Below, piece by piece: positions 44,142-52,417 of a stretch of DNA of 64,000 bases. Location: the NCBI RefSeq assembly GCF_901875635.1, contig NZ_CABFMN010000080.1, positions 1 to 64,000 on the forward strand, written 5' to 3'. Both the position numbers and the translations under genes were made by a program. Source of the DNA: Xylophilus ampelinus. GTDB taxonomy: Bacteria > Pseudomonadota > Gammaproteobacteria > Burkholderiales > Burkholderiaceae_C. Each line of letters starts with the position of its first letter. The stretch's first letter is position 1. Under the pieces are notes generated by a model. It searched no databases, was not told the origin of the DNA, and saw nothing but the letters and a program-made list of their open reading frames with translations.

Positions 44142-44813
44142 ATGCAAACAGGACGCGATCGGGCTTACGAGGTGCTCAGGCAGAGATTGGTTGGCGGGCA
44201 TTACGGGCCCGGAACTCAACTCAAGGAAGAACCGATCGCTCGCGAGCTGGGCCTCAGCCGCACGCCAGTTCGCACCGCGTTGCGCAGGCTGGTCGAGGAC
44301 GGCTTGGCGACCGACGGGCTGGGGCAAGGAATCCACGTGTCTCCCTGGACGGAGGTGGACATCGAGGAGACGTTTCAGCTTCGCATGCTCCTGGAGCCTT
44401 ACGCCGCATTTTTGGCCGCCAGCCGGGCGGGCCCGGGTATCGTCGAAGTGCTCTGCGCCAGCAACGATGAGATGCGCAGAGGCATCGACGCCGGTCCCGA
44501 GGGCATCTCCCAAGTGCAGAAGGCCAACAGCACCTTTCATCGCGCGCTGCTGGACGCCGCCGGATCACCCCGCTTGCGATCGATGCTCGGCACGATCATC
44601 GACATGCCGGTCATCGTGCGCTCCTTCTTCCTGTACTCGCGTGAAGAACTCGAACAGAGTCTTCATCACCACAAGGACCTCACGCTCGCGGCGCAGGAGC
44701 GCGACGGCGAACTGGCTCGGCAGGTCATGCAGCTGCACCTGCGGATGTCCTATCACCGCTTCATGAAGCACCGCAATCTATTCGGCGCCAGAGCGAATTC
44801 GGCAGATCCCTGA
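44142..44813 (+). CDS. GntR/FadR-family transcriptional regulator
   Basis: 223 residues. GntR winged helix (about 8-70: AYEVLRQRLVGGHYGPGTQLKEEPIARELGLSRTPVRTALRRLVEDGLA) and FCD effector domain with FHRALLDAAGSPRL and SFFLYSREELEQSLHHHKDLTLA. It is divergent from the dehydrogenase/Bug/aldolase/Bug/lactonase cluster with 200 bp between the starts. It likely represses that cluster in the absence of the substrate. GACGAG upstream of ATG 44142 is the ribosome site. TACAAT at 44111-44116 may be its -10. Confidence 0.9.
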   Translation: MQTGRDRAYEVLRQRLVGGHYGPGTQLKEEPIARELGLSRTPVRTALRRLVEDGLATDGLGQGIHVSPWTEVDIEETFQLRMLLEPYAAFLAASRAGPGIVEVLCASNDEMRRGIDAGPEGISQVQKANSTFHRALLDAAGSPRLRSMLGTIIDMPVIVRSFFLYSREELEQSLHHHKDLTLAAQERDGELARQVMQLHLRMSYHRFMKHRNLFGARANSADP

Positions 44814-44948
44814 CCAATCTGACGCTTTCCGAACATCGCGTGCCAGGATGGCCCTGGCGGCCGCACGACGCGGTGGTACACGCACGGAGCCCGCAGGGCA
44901 TCGTTGCCAAGCGCGCTGCCGCGCTGAGGCACACAGGTTTCGCCGGCA

Positions 44949-45968
44949 TCACCACCGATGCGCCGGGGCGCCACACGACTCGCCCAGCACCAGATCGAGC
45001 GGCACGGTCACGCTGCGGCGCGGGCCGCTGGTGCCGCCCAAGCGCTCCAGCATCAGTTGAGCGGCCGCCTGGGCGGCCTGGTCGATGTTGAACCTCAGTG
45101 TCGTCAGCGCCGGATCGGCCAAGTCAAACGCGTTCTCCGTGCCGATGCCGATCACCGACAGGTCCGCGGGAACACGCCGGCCCGTGCGACGCGCCGCTCG
45201 CAAGGCGCCAGAGAGGATCCGGGTGCCCAGGGCCACCAGCGCCGTGGGCGGGGCCTGCAGCCGAAGCATCCTGTCCATCTGCTCCTCCGGCGAATCGACG
45301 GCCGACTTCAGCATGCACACCAGGCGCTCGTCCAGTTCCACACCGCGCTGAGCCAGCGCGTCCTTGTAGCCAAGGAGCTTCTCTCGGCCGGGGCGAATGC
45401 TCAGGCTCGGCCCGAAGAGCGCGATGCGGCGATGCCCCAGCGCGCACAGGTAGTCCACCGCCAGCCGCACACCCGTGCGGTGATCCTGAAACACGGCATC
45501 GCCATGGCAGTCGACCTCGCGATCGACCACGACCAGCGGGAGCTTGCACAGCGCGAAGGGATTGCGCGCACGGGGCACGCCCTCCCGCGCCGGAAAGGCG
45601 ATCACGCCCTCCAGCCGCCGGCTTTCGAAAAGCGTGAGCAGTTCCTGCTCGCGATTCGGGTCGTCGTAGGTGCTCGACACGAGCAGCGAGAAACCAGCGT
45701 CCTGCAGGCAGCGTTCGGTCGCGGCGAAGAAGGTGGCCAGGAAGGGGTTGGCCATGTTCGACACCATGAGTCCCACCGCCTTGCTGCGGCCGGTGCGCAG
45801 GTGCTTGGCGCTGAAGTTGGGGGCATAGCCCGTGTCGCGCACGGCCTGCTCTACCCGCGCGCGCGCCTGTTCGCTGACGTAGCCGCTGCGATTGAGCACC
45901 CGTGACACGCTCGCGATGGACACGCCGGCCGCTGCGGCCACGTCACGCACCGAAGGCGGTTTGCTCAT
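44949..45968 (-). CDS. LacI-family transcriptional regulator
   Basis: 339 residues. LacI HTH at the N-terminus (SVRDVAAAAGVSIASVSRVLNRSGYVSEQARARVEQAV) and hinge-helix YAPNFSAKHLRTGRSKAVGLM, followed by a periplasmic-binding-like effector domain (PFLATFFAATERCLQDAGFSL ... LSIRPGREKLLGYKDALAQRG). It is divergent from the SDR/Bug/ligase operon; two LacI-type operators lie between. LacI members usually answer to sugars; use in a carboxylate pathway is less common. The C-terminus is Pro/Arg-rich but normal in length. Confidence 0.92.
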   Translation of the reverse strand: MSKPPSVRDVAAAAGVSIASVSRVLNRSGYVSEQARARVEQAVRDTGYAPNFSAKHLRTGRSKAVGLMVSNMANPFLATFFAATERCLQDAGFSLLVSSTYDDPNREQELLTLFESRRLEGVIAFPAREGVPRARNPFALCKLPLVVVDREVDCHGDAVFQDHRTGVRLAVDYLCALGHRRIALFGPSLSIRPGREKLLGYKDALAQRGVELDERLVCMLKSAVDSPEEQMDRMLRLQAPPTALVALGTRILSGALRAARRTGRRVPADLSVIGIGTENAFDLADPALTTLRFNIDQAAQAAAQLMLERLGGTSGPRRSVTVPLDLVLGESCGAPAHRW

Positions 45969-45980
45969 GGTTTCTCCGGA

Positions 45981-45994
45981 TGTAAACGTTCCAC
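45981..45994. promoter_or_regulatory. LacI-type operator O1
   Basis: TGTAAACGTTCCAC contains the central AACGTT with a good left half (TGTAAA) and a weaker right half. It lies 12 bp upstream of the lacI start, suggesting autoregulation. Confidence 0.5.
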
Positions 45995-46037
45995 GGATTG
46001 TAGGTTCGTGAACGCGACTGCTACTCTTAGTCTAGAT

Positions 46038-46877
46038 ATGGAAACCTTTACACATTTACCGCCCTTGGCCGCGTTTGCCTCCGACGCGCTGGCAGGCCGG
46101 CACGTGCTCGTGGTCGGCGCGGGGCAGGCGGCGAGCGACGAGGCCTCGCTCGTCGGCAACGGGCGAGCCATCAGCCTAGCGCTCGCGGGCTGCGGTGCCG
46201 TCGTCCACTGTGTGGACCGGGACCCGGCAGCGGCCCAGGCGACGGTGGCCGCCATCGAGGCGGCCGACGGGCAGGCCCGCGCCCTCGTGGCCGACGTGGC
46301 CGATCCGGCCAGTTGCCGCCGGCTGGTCGACGAAGCCGCGCAGGGCGCGCCGCTGCACGCCCTGGTGCTCAACGTCGGCATCAGCGATCGACGCCGGCTT
46401 GCGGACATCACGCCCGAGAGCTGGGATTCGATCCTTCAGGTGAATCTGCGGGCGCACATGCTGTGCGCGCAGGCGGCGCTGCCGCGGATGCAGAGCGGCG
46501 GTGCCATCGTGTTCATCTCCTCGCTGGCCGCCCGCATGCCGGCGGGCCGCAATCCGGCCTACGAGACGTCCAAGGCCGCGCTGTCGGCCTTGTGCCGCGC
46601 CGTGGCGCTCGAAGGCCACGAGCGCGGGATACGCGCCAACATCGTGGCGGCGGGCCTCGTCGATACGCCGATGGGACGGGCCGCCAGCCAGGCGCGCCCG
46701 GAGCGCGGGCGCATGCCTCTGCCCTTCGGCCGACAGGCCACCGGCTGGGACATCGCGGCCGCCGTCGTCTTCCTGGTGTCCGACGCCGCGCAGTACATCA
46801 ATGCCATCGAGCTGCCCGTCGACGGCGGCCTCGGCCTCGGCCACGGCATCGCGCTCGCGCCCCGCGCGGCGAGCTGA
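46038..46877 (+). CDS. Short-chain dehydrogenase/reductase (first SDR of the LacI module)
   Basis: 279 residues from ATG 46038; GTG 46008 would add 10 residues. SDR motifs are present but varied: LVVGAGQAASDEASLVGNGRAISLAL (long, atypical cofactor loop), LNVG in place of NNAG, FISSLAARMPAGRNPAYETSKAALS with catalytic Ser, Tyr and Lys (Y-x-x-x-K), and AAGLVDTPMG. It should reduce or oxidise a hydroxy or keto acid with NAD(P). Start choice: ATG 46038 would be nearly leaderless from the inferred promoter and overlaps operator O2, so GTG 46008 remains an alternative. It heads the operon. Confidence 0.82.
   Translation: METFTHLPPLAAFASDALAGRHVLVVGAGQAASDEASLVGNGRAISLALAGCGAVVHCVDRDPAAAQATVAAIEAADGQARALVADVADPASCRRLVDEAAQGAPLHALVLNVGISDRRRLADITPESWDSILQVNLRAHMLCAQAALPRMQSGGAIVFISSLAARMPAGRNPAYETSKAALSALCRAVALEGHERGIRANIVAAGLVDTPMGRAASQARPERGRMPLPFGRQATGWDIAAAVVFLVSDAAQYINAIELPVDGGLGLGHGIALAPRAAS
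46039..46052. promoter_or_regulatory. LacI-type operator O2 at the start of the SDR gene
   Basis: TGGAAACCTTTACA has the TGNAAA...TTTNCA symmetry typical of LacI-family operators. It begins at the second base of the ATG at 46038. O1 and O2 centres are 58 bp apart. Confidence 0.65.
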
Positions 46878-46932
46878 CGCGCCAAGCTTGTTTTCAACGG
46901 CCGCCACCGGCCGCATCCACTCCGGAGACTTC

Positions 46933-47907
46933 ATGCAAAAACGTCACTTCATCGGCGCCTCGCTGGCGCTGGCCCTCGCAGCGATGGCCCCGCTGGCGCA
47001 GGCACAAGCCTGGCCCAGCAAACCGATACGCCTCGTCGTCCCGTTCCCGCCTGGCGGGGCGGCAGACCTCTTCGCGCGCCTCGTGGGCACCGAGCTGGCC
47101 CAGTCGCTGGGTCAACCGGTCATCGTCGACAACCGGGCCGGCGCGGGGGGAAACATCGGTGCACGCGAAGTGGCGAACGCGGCGCCGGACGGCTACACGA
47201 TCATGCTCGGCACAGTCGGCACCCATGCCATCAACCCGACGCTGTACGGCAACCTGCCCTACGACACACGCACCGCCTTCGTGCCGATCGCCAACGTCGG
47301 TTCGGTGCCCAACGTGTTGGTGGTCAACCCCGCCTTGCCCGTGCACTCGGTCGCCGAGCTGACGGCCTTGGCCAAGGCACGCCCCGGCAAGCTGAACATG
47401 GGATCGTCCGGCAACGGCAGCAGCATCCACCTGTCGGGCGAGCTGTACAAGCACATGGCACAGGTGCGGATCCTGCACGTGCCCTACCGCGGCGGCGGCG
47501 CGGCACTCACCGACCTCATCGGCGGCCAGCTGGACCTCATGTTCGACAACCTGCCGACCTCGCTGCCGCACATCGCCAAGGGTAGCCTGCGCGCCCTGGC
47601 GGTCACCAGCGCGCAGCGCTCGCCCAAGCTGCCGGACGTGCCGACGATGGCGGAAGCCGGCGTGCGCGGCTACGAATCCACGGCCTGGTCGGGCCTCTTC
47701 GCCCCGGCGGGAACGCCCGATGCGATCGTGCAGCGACTGCATGCGGAGACGCTCAAGGCCCTGCAGAACGAGAAGGTGCGGGCCCGCTACCGCGAGCTCG
47801 GCGCCGACGCGCCGGCCATGAGCCAGCCGGAGTTCGCCGCCTTCGTGGGCCGCGAATACGACAAATGGGCGGAGGTCGTGAAGGTCTCCGGCGCCCGGGC
47901 GGACTGA
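46933..47907 (+). CDS. Bug/TctC-family periplasmic substrate-binding protein
   Basis: 324 residues from ATG 46933 (ribosome site CCGGAGAC). Leader MQKRHFIGASLALALAAMAPLAQAQA; Bug motifs WPSKPIRLVVPFPPGGAADLFARLV, PVIVDNRAGAGGNIGAREVANAAPDG and NMGSSGNGSSIHLSGELYKHMA. Tricarboxylate or related carboxylate capture in the periplasm. It lies between the first SDR (55 bp) and the CoA ligase gene (4 bp), clearly within one operon, so its ligand is probably the substrate of the ligase. No TctA/TctB genes are in the window. Confidence 0.92.
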   Translation: MQKRHFIGASLALALAAMAPLAQAQAWPSKPIRLVVPFPPGGAADLFARLVGTELAQSLGQPVIVDNRAGAGGNIGAREVANAAPDGYTIMLGTVGTHAINPTLYGNLPYDTRTAFVPIANVGSVPNVLVVNPALPVHSVAELTALAKARPGKLNMGSSGNGSSIHLSGELYKHMAQVRILHVPYRGGGAALTDLIGGQLDLMFDNLPTSLPHIAKGSLRALAVTSAQRSPKLPDVPTMAEAGVRGYESTAWSGLFAPAGTPDAIVQRLHAETLKALQNEKVRARYRELGADAPAMSQPEFAAFVGREYDKWAEVVKVSGARAD

Positions 47908-47911
47908 CGCG

Positions 47912-49426
47912 ATGCGACCGATCGATTTCCTGCTGCGCGCGGCGCGGCGTCACGCAGACAAAGTGGCGGTGTCGGGCCCCGAAGGCAGCGTCACCTACGC
48001 CGAATTGGTCGAACAGGTGCAGGCGCTGGCCGTGGAGCTGCAGCAGCGCGTGCCCGCCGAAGACGGACGCATCGCGATCTGCGCGGGCAACCACATCGCC
48101 CACGTCGTGGCACTGTTCGCCACCCTTCTGGCCGGGCGCATCTGGGTGCCCCTGAATCCCCGCGCGGGCCACGCCGAGCTGCGCCGCATCATCGAATTCA
48201 CCGAAGCGGCCCTGGTGATCGCCGAGGAGGAGCAAGCCACGAAGGTCGCCGACGCCGGCGCGCCACTGATGCACTACCGTCCTGGCAGCGCCCAGGACGA
48301 CCTGTCACTAGCCATCGAGCGCCATCGCGGCCGCATGCCCGACGCGGTGTATCCCGCCCTGGCGCGCACCCAGGCCATCAAGTTCACCGGTGGAACCACC
48401 GGCCTGCCCAAGGGCGTGATGCAAAGCCTGCGCTCGTGGAACGCCTGCATCGTGTCGATCATGCAAGCCATGCGGCTGGACGAGCATGTGCGCTACCTGG
48501 CCGTGGCCTCGATCACGCACGGCACGTCCACCTTCCTGCTGCCGGTGCTCGGCTGCGGCGGCACGGTGCTGCTGCCGGCGTCCACGCGGCCCAGGGACGT
48601 GCTGGACCAGCTCGAGCGCGAGCGTGTCACCTCGGTGTTCATGCCGCCCACGCTGATCTATGGGCTGCTGGAAGACGAGACGGTCCGCCGGCGCGACTGG
48701 CGCGCCCTCCGGCACTTCGTCTACGCCGCCGCGCCGATGCGTTCGGACAAGATCCTGGAAGCCCAGCAGGTGTTCGGACCGGTCGAGACCGGGTACGGCC
48801 AGACCGAGGCGCCCGCGATCATCGCGTACATGCGCGCCGAAGAGGCACGCGACCCGCTGAACCTGGCCTCGGTGGGCCGCCCGGCGCTCATGACCGACGT
48901 CGCGATCATGGACGCCCAGGGCAAGGTTCTGCCCCCTGGCGAGCACGGCGAAGTCGTGGTGCGAGGCGACCTGGTGATGACGGGCTACTGGAGGCAGCCC
49001 GACAAGACCGCCGAGAGCTTCCACGGTGACTGGCTTCGCACGGGCGACGGCGGTGTGCTGGACGAGCGCGGCTACCTCTACCTGAAGGACCGCATCCGCG
49101 ACATGATCATCACGGGCGGCTTCAACGTCTATCCCACCGATGTCGAAGATGCGCTGGGCGCGCACCCCGCCGTCTACGACTGTGCGGTGCTGGGCCTGGA
49201 AGACGACAAGTGGGGCGAGGCCGTGCATGGCGCGGTGCAGCTCCATGCCGGCGCACGGGTGTCGGAAGCCGAGCTGATCGCCTGGGTGCGTGCACGGCTC
49301 GATCCGGTCAAGACGCCCAAGCACGTGCACTTCTTCGACAGCCTGCCACGCACCGCCAACGCCAAGGTGTCGAAGAAGGACGTGCGCCAGCAGATCCTGC
49401 AACGAATGCAAGAAGCCTCCACATGA
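47912..49426 (+). CDS. AMP-forming acyl-CoA synthetase/ligase
   Basis: 504 residues, complete ANL-family enzyme. P-loop KFTGGTTGLPKGVMQSLRSWN (about 150-170), gate YGQTEAPAIIAYM (about 295), GDWLRTGDGGVLDERGYLYLKDRIRDMIITGGFNVYPTDVE (about 370-410, with the A8 hinge), and C-terminal Lys in PRTANAKVSKKDVRQQ. It activates a carboxylic acid to an acyl-AMP and then a CoA thioester using ATP. Substrate specificity is not visible; benzoates, long-chain acids and others are handled by close relatives. The stop overlaps the next start by four bases (ATGA). Confidence 0.93.
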   Translation: MRPIDFLLRAARRHADKVAVSGPEGSVTYAELVEQVQALAVELQQRVPAEDGRIAICAGNHIAHVVALFATLLAGRIWVPLNPRAGHAELRRIIEFTEAALVIAEEEQATKVADAGAPLMHYRPGSAQDDLSLAIERHRGRMPDAVYPALARTQAIKFTGGTTGLPKGVMQSLRSWNACIVSIMQAMRLDEHVRYLAVASITHGTSTFLLPVLGCGGTVLLPASTRPRDVLDQLERERVTSVFMPPTLIYGLLEDETVRRRDWRALRHFVYAAAPMRSDKILEAQQVFGPVETGYGQTEAPAIIAYMRAEEARDPLNLASVGRPALMTDVAIMDAQGKVLPPGEHGEVVVRGDLVMTGYWRQPDKTAESFHGDWLRTGDGGVLDERGYLYLKDRIRDMIITGGFNVYPTDVEDALGAHPAVYDCAVLGLEDDKWGEAVHGAVQLHAGARVSEAELIAWVRARLDPVKTPKHVHFFDSLPRTANAKVSKKDVRQQILQRMQEAST

Positions 49427-50160
49427 ACCCTGCCCTGCCTACCGCCTCCCGCACGGCGCTCGTGACGGGCGGCTCGTCCGGCATCGGCCTGGCCATCTGC
49501 CGCAGCCTTGCGACCCGTGGCTGGACCGTGCACAACTTCGACCTGCAGCCCCAGCCGGAAGACAGCCCGGCCCTGTTCACGCTGGCCGACCTCGGCGACG
49601 AAGACGCCCTGGCGCGGGCGCTTGAACAGCTCGTTGCCACCGGCCCGGTCCTGGGCCTGGTCAACAACGTGGCCGCCATCCGGCCCGCGCCGATCGAAGA
49701 CACGCGCCTGGCGGACTTCGACTGGCAGATCCGCGTGACCAGTCGCTCTGCGCTGCAGTGCGCGCAGGCCGTCCTGCCCGGCATGCGCGCAAGCGGCTCT
49801 GGACGGATAGTGAACATCAGCAGCCGCGCGGCCCTGGGCAAGGAACTGCGCAGTGGCTACGCCGCGGCCAAGGGCGCGATCAATGCCTTGACCCGCACCT
49901 GGGCGCTCGAGCTGGCGCCGCAGGGCATCACGGTCAATGCGGTGGCGCCCGGCCCCATCGCCACGGCGGCATTCAAGGCTGCGAATCCGGCGGACAGCCC
50001 CCGCACCCGGCGAATCGCCGAGGGCATTCCGGTGCAACGCCTGGGCGAGCCTTCGGAGGTCGCGCACGCGGTGGAATTCTTCATGGACCCGAGGGCCGCC
50101 TTCGTGACCGGGCAGGTGCTGCATGTGTGCGGCGGCATCACGGTCGGGCTGGCAGCCTAG
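49423..50160 (+). CDS. Short-chain dehydrogenase/reductase (second SDR of the LacI module)
   Basis: 245 residues from ATG 49423, translationally coupled to the ligase. Classic SDR: TGGSSGIGLAICRSL cofactor motif, NNVAAI, INISSRAALGKELRSGYAAAKGAINALTRTWALELAPQGITVNAVAPGPI with catalytic Ser, Tyr and Lys. Possible roles: oxidation of a 3-hydroxyacyl-CoA or reduction of a 3-oxoacyl-CoA produced from the ligase product. FabG-like length. Next gene starts 13 bp further. Confidence 0.92.
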   Translation: MNPALPTASRTALVTGGSSGIGLAICRSLATRGWTVHNFDLQPQPEDSPALFTLADLGDEDALARALEQLVATGPVLGLVNNVAAIRPAPIEDTRLADFDWQIRVTSRSALQCAQAVLPGMRASGSGRIVNISSRAALGKELRSGYAAAKGAINALTRTWALELAPQGITVNAVAPGPIATAAFKAANPADSPRTRRIAEGIPVQRLGEPSEVAHAVEFFMDPRAAFVTGQVLHVCGGITVGLAA

Positions 50161-50173
50161 GGAGCAGACGGAC

Positions 50174-50962
50174 ATGGCCATCACCACCGAGATCGGCACC
50201 ACCACGCCCGACGCCATCCACGTCCGCGGCCTGGATCTTTCCAGCGACATCCTGGGTCATTTCGATTTCGTCGACATGATCTGCTGGCTCGCGTGGGCGC
50301 GCCGCCCGGAGCCGCGCGAGAAGGACATGCTCAACCTGCTGCTGGTGACGGCGGCGGACCACGGCCTCACACCGAGCGCGATCAGTGCCCGCATGACCTA
50401 CCTCGGTGCGCCCGAGTCCCTGCAGGGTGCGGTGGCGGCCGGGCTGCTCGGCGCGGGAAGCCATTTCCTCGGAACCGTCCAGAACGCCGCCGAATTCTGG
50501 ACGCGACACGCCAAGGATCTGGCAGACCACGCGACCGACGAGACTGTGCTCGCCCGCGCCAGGGAGCTCGTTCGGCATGCGCGCGAACACCGGCAGGCGA
50601 TCCCCGGCGTGGGCCATCCGATCCATGTCGATGGCGACCCACGTGTACCGACGCTGCGGCGAGTGTCGGAGCGCAACGGTTACTTCGGCCGGCATTGGCG
50701 CCTGGCGCTGGCGGTGGAGCACGTGCTGTGCGCCGAGCTTGGCAAGCCGCTGCCGCTCAATGCGGCAGGTGCCAATGGCGCGGTGATGGCCGACATGGGC
50801 CTGGATCCGCTGTTCGGCAGAGGCCTCGCCCTCATCGGACGGGCGGCAGGACTGGTCGCGCACGTGATGGAAGAGCGCCACGCTCCGATCGGGCCCGAGG
50901 TCTGGAACCTGGTGCTGGCCCAGGACGAACGCAACGTCCTGAAGAAGGGGGCTGCCGGGTAG
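50174..50962 (+). CDS. Citrate-synthase-fold lyase (citryl-CoA lyase-like)
   Basis: 262 residues from ATG 50174 (GGAGCA at 50161-50166). The sequence resembles the large C-terminal part of citrate synthase: GAGSHFLGTVQNAAEFW (equivalent to the His274 region), IPGVGHPIHVDGDPRVPTL (the His320 region, G-x-G-H-x-x-x-x-x-x-D-P-R), and GAVMADMGLDPLFGRGLALIGRAAGLVAHVMEE. The N-terminal citrate-synthase lid is mostly missing, as in Ccl-type citryl-CoA lyases. It may cleave a citryl-CoA-like thioester to acetyl-CoA and an oxo acid, or condense in reverse. As the last gene of a ligase operon it is the likely terminal C-C cleavage enzyme of the pathway. Confidence 0.82.
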   Translation: MAITTEIGTTTPDAIHVRGLDLSSDILGHFDFVDMICWLAWARRPEPREKDMLNLLLVTAADHGLTPSAISARMTYLGAPESLQGAVAAGLLGAGSHFLGTVQNAAEFWTRHAKDLADHATDETVLARARELVRHAREHRQAIPGVGHPIHVDGDPRVPTLRRVSERNGYFGRHWRLALAVEHVLCAELGKPLPLNAAGANGAVMADMGLDPLFGRGLALIGRAAGLVAHVMEERHAPIGPEVWNLVLAQDERNVLKKGAAG

Positions 50963-51149
50963 AAGCGAGGCGGCGAAACCCGCCCGGCCGGGCGCCCTGC
51001 AGCGAAGCACGCGTTGTGCATGTTTCCCCGAAAGCGGTGGCAGACGTGCGGGCAAACGCAACGGGCCGGCCGTGGACGATCGGCTGTCACTGACTGCTGG
51101 AGACTGCTTGCGGTTGGTCGAGCCAACTGGTCCGAGGACCGCTCTCGCT

Positions 51150-52369
51150 GGCGGATTCAACCGGTCGATGCAACACACTAAAAACTGCAGGAACAGAAGG
51201 AGTGTTGCAGATGAAGTACCGGACGCGAACCTATTACACGGACGCCCAGAGGGCATTGATGTGGGAGCGATGGAAGCAAGGCTGGACGCTCCATCAGATT
51301 GCCCAGTTGTTCAATCGATCCCACACGTCAGTGCAGGGAATCCTTTCGCAAACTGGCGGCTTTCGGCCGCCGGCGCGCAGCCGCTGTGCCAACGCTGGCT
51401 GAGCGCGAAGAGATCTCGCGCGCTGTGGTGGCTGGCTTCTCGATCCGCTCAATTGCTGCCTTGCTGGGGCGCGCGCCGTCGACGATCAGTCGCGAGATCA
51501 AGCGCAATGGTGGGCGGTCGGACTACCGGGCCGCAGCCGCAGATTGCGCTGCCTGGGATCGTGCGCTGCGCCCCAAGCAATGCAAGCTCGTCGAGAACAG
51601 AGCGTTGGCGCATGTCGTCACCAACAAGCTTCGGGCCCTGTGGTCGCCAGAACAGATCGCCGGGTGGCTCAAGCATACTTATCCGTGCGACGAGAGCCAC
51701 CACGTGTCACACGAGACCATCTACCGCAGCCTCTTCATTCAAGCGCGTGGCGCCTTGAAGAGGGAACTGCTGCAGCATTTGAGACGGACACGCGGCATGC
51801 GCCGGTCCCGGCATCACACGCAGAAGACCGATATCCATGGACAGATCGTGGCGCTGTCTCGATCAGCGAGCGGCCCGCGTCGGTAGACGATCGCGCAGTG
51901 CCAGGTCACTGGGAGGGAGACCTGGTCTTTGGTAGCCACAACAGCCAGATCGCCACACTGGTTGAGCGCCAGACCCGGTACGTCATGCTCGTGAAGGTGG
52001 GCGGCAAGGACACCGAAACGGTCGTCAACGTCCTGATCAAGAACGCTCGAAAGCTCCCTCAAGAGCTCTACAAATCGCTGACGTGGGATCGAGGCAAAGA
52101 GATGGCAGGCCACAAGCGCTTCACGCTCGCCACTGACATTCAGGTTTACTTCTGTGATCCACGAAGCCCTTGGCAACGCGGCAGCAACGAGAACACGAAC
52201 GGCTTGCTCAGGCAGTATCTGCCAAAGGGCATCGACATCTCGAGCTACTCACAAGCCAATCTCAATGCGTTGGCGAGACAATTGAACGAAAGGCCGAGAA
52301 AGATCCTCGGCTTTTAAACGCCGGCTGAGATGTTCAGCCAGACCGTTGCATCGACCGGTTGAATCCGCC
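51150..52369 (+). mobile_element. IS30-family insertion sequence, 1220 bp, decayed
   Basis: 25-bp perfect terminal inverted repeats at 51150-51174 and 52345-52369, each beginning or ending with GGCGGATTCAACCGG and its complement. A 2-bp CT duplication flanks it (51148-51149, 52370-52371), in keeping with IS30. It encodes one transposase, which is broken (see pseudogene). No passenger genes. It separates the LacI module from the amidase module. Confidence 0.93.
51211..52362 (+). pseudogene. IS30 transposase, two frameshifts and one nonsense codon
   Basis: The reading frame begins well (AAGGAG at 51198-51203, MKYRTRTYYTDAQRALMWER at 51211, HTH and DNA-binding region). It then shifts at about 51380 (one extra base in CGGCCGCCGGCGCGC) to the frame reading AREEISRAVV-like text (LAEREEISRAVVAGFSIRS), and shifts back at about 51850 (one base lost in GTGGCGCTG, where GTGGACGCTG would restore VDAVSISERP). 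The DDE core is then in frame: HWEGDLVFG (Asp), LTWDRGKEMAGH (Asp) and PWQRGSNENTNGLLRQY (Glu). A TAA at 52315-52317 interrupts GF-(E)-TPAEMFSQTVASTG, and the original stop would be TGA 52360-52362. The element is immobile unless helped in trans. Confidence 0.9.
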
Positions 52370-52417
52370 CTGCAAAGCGGACGTCTGACTCTGGAGATTG
52401 GCGACGTTTGATTCACT

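Noticed and set aside
51130..51149. Longer target duplication for IS30
   Set aside because: Only CT matches on both sides; the next bases differ (CG against GC), so no longer duplication is claimed.
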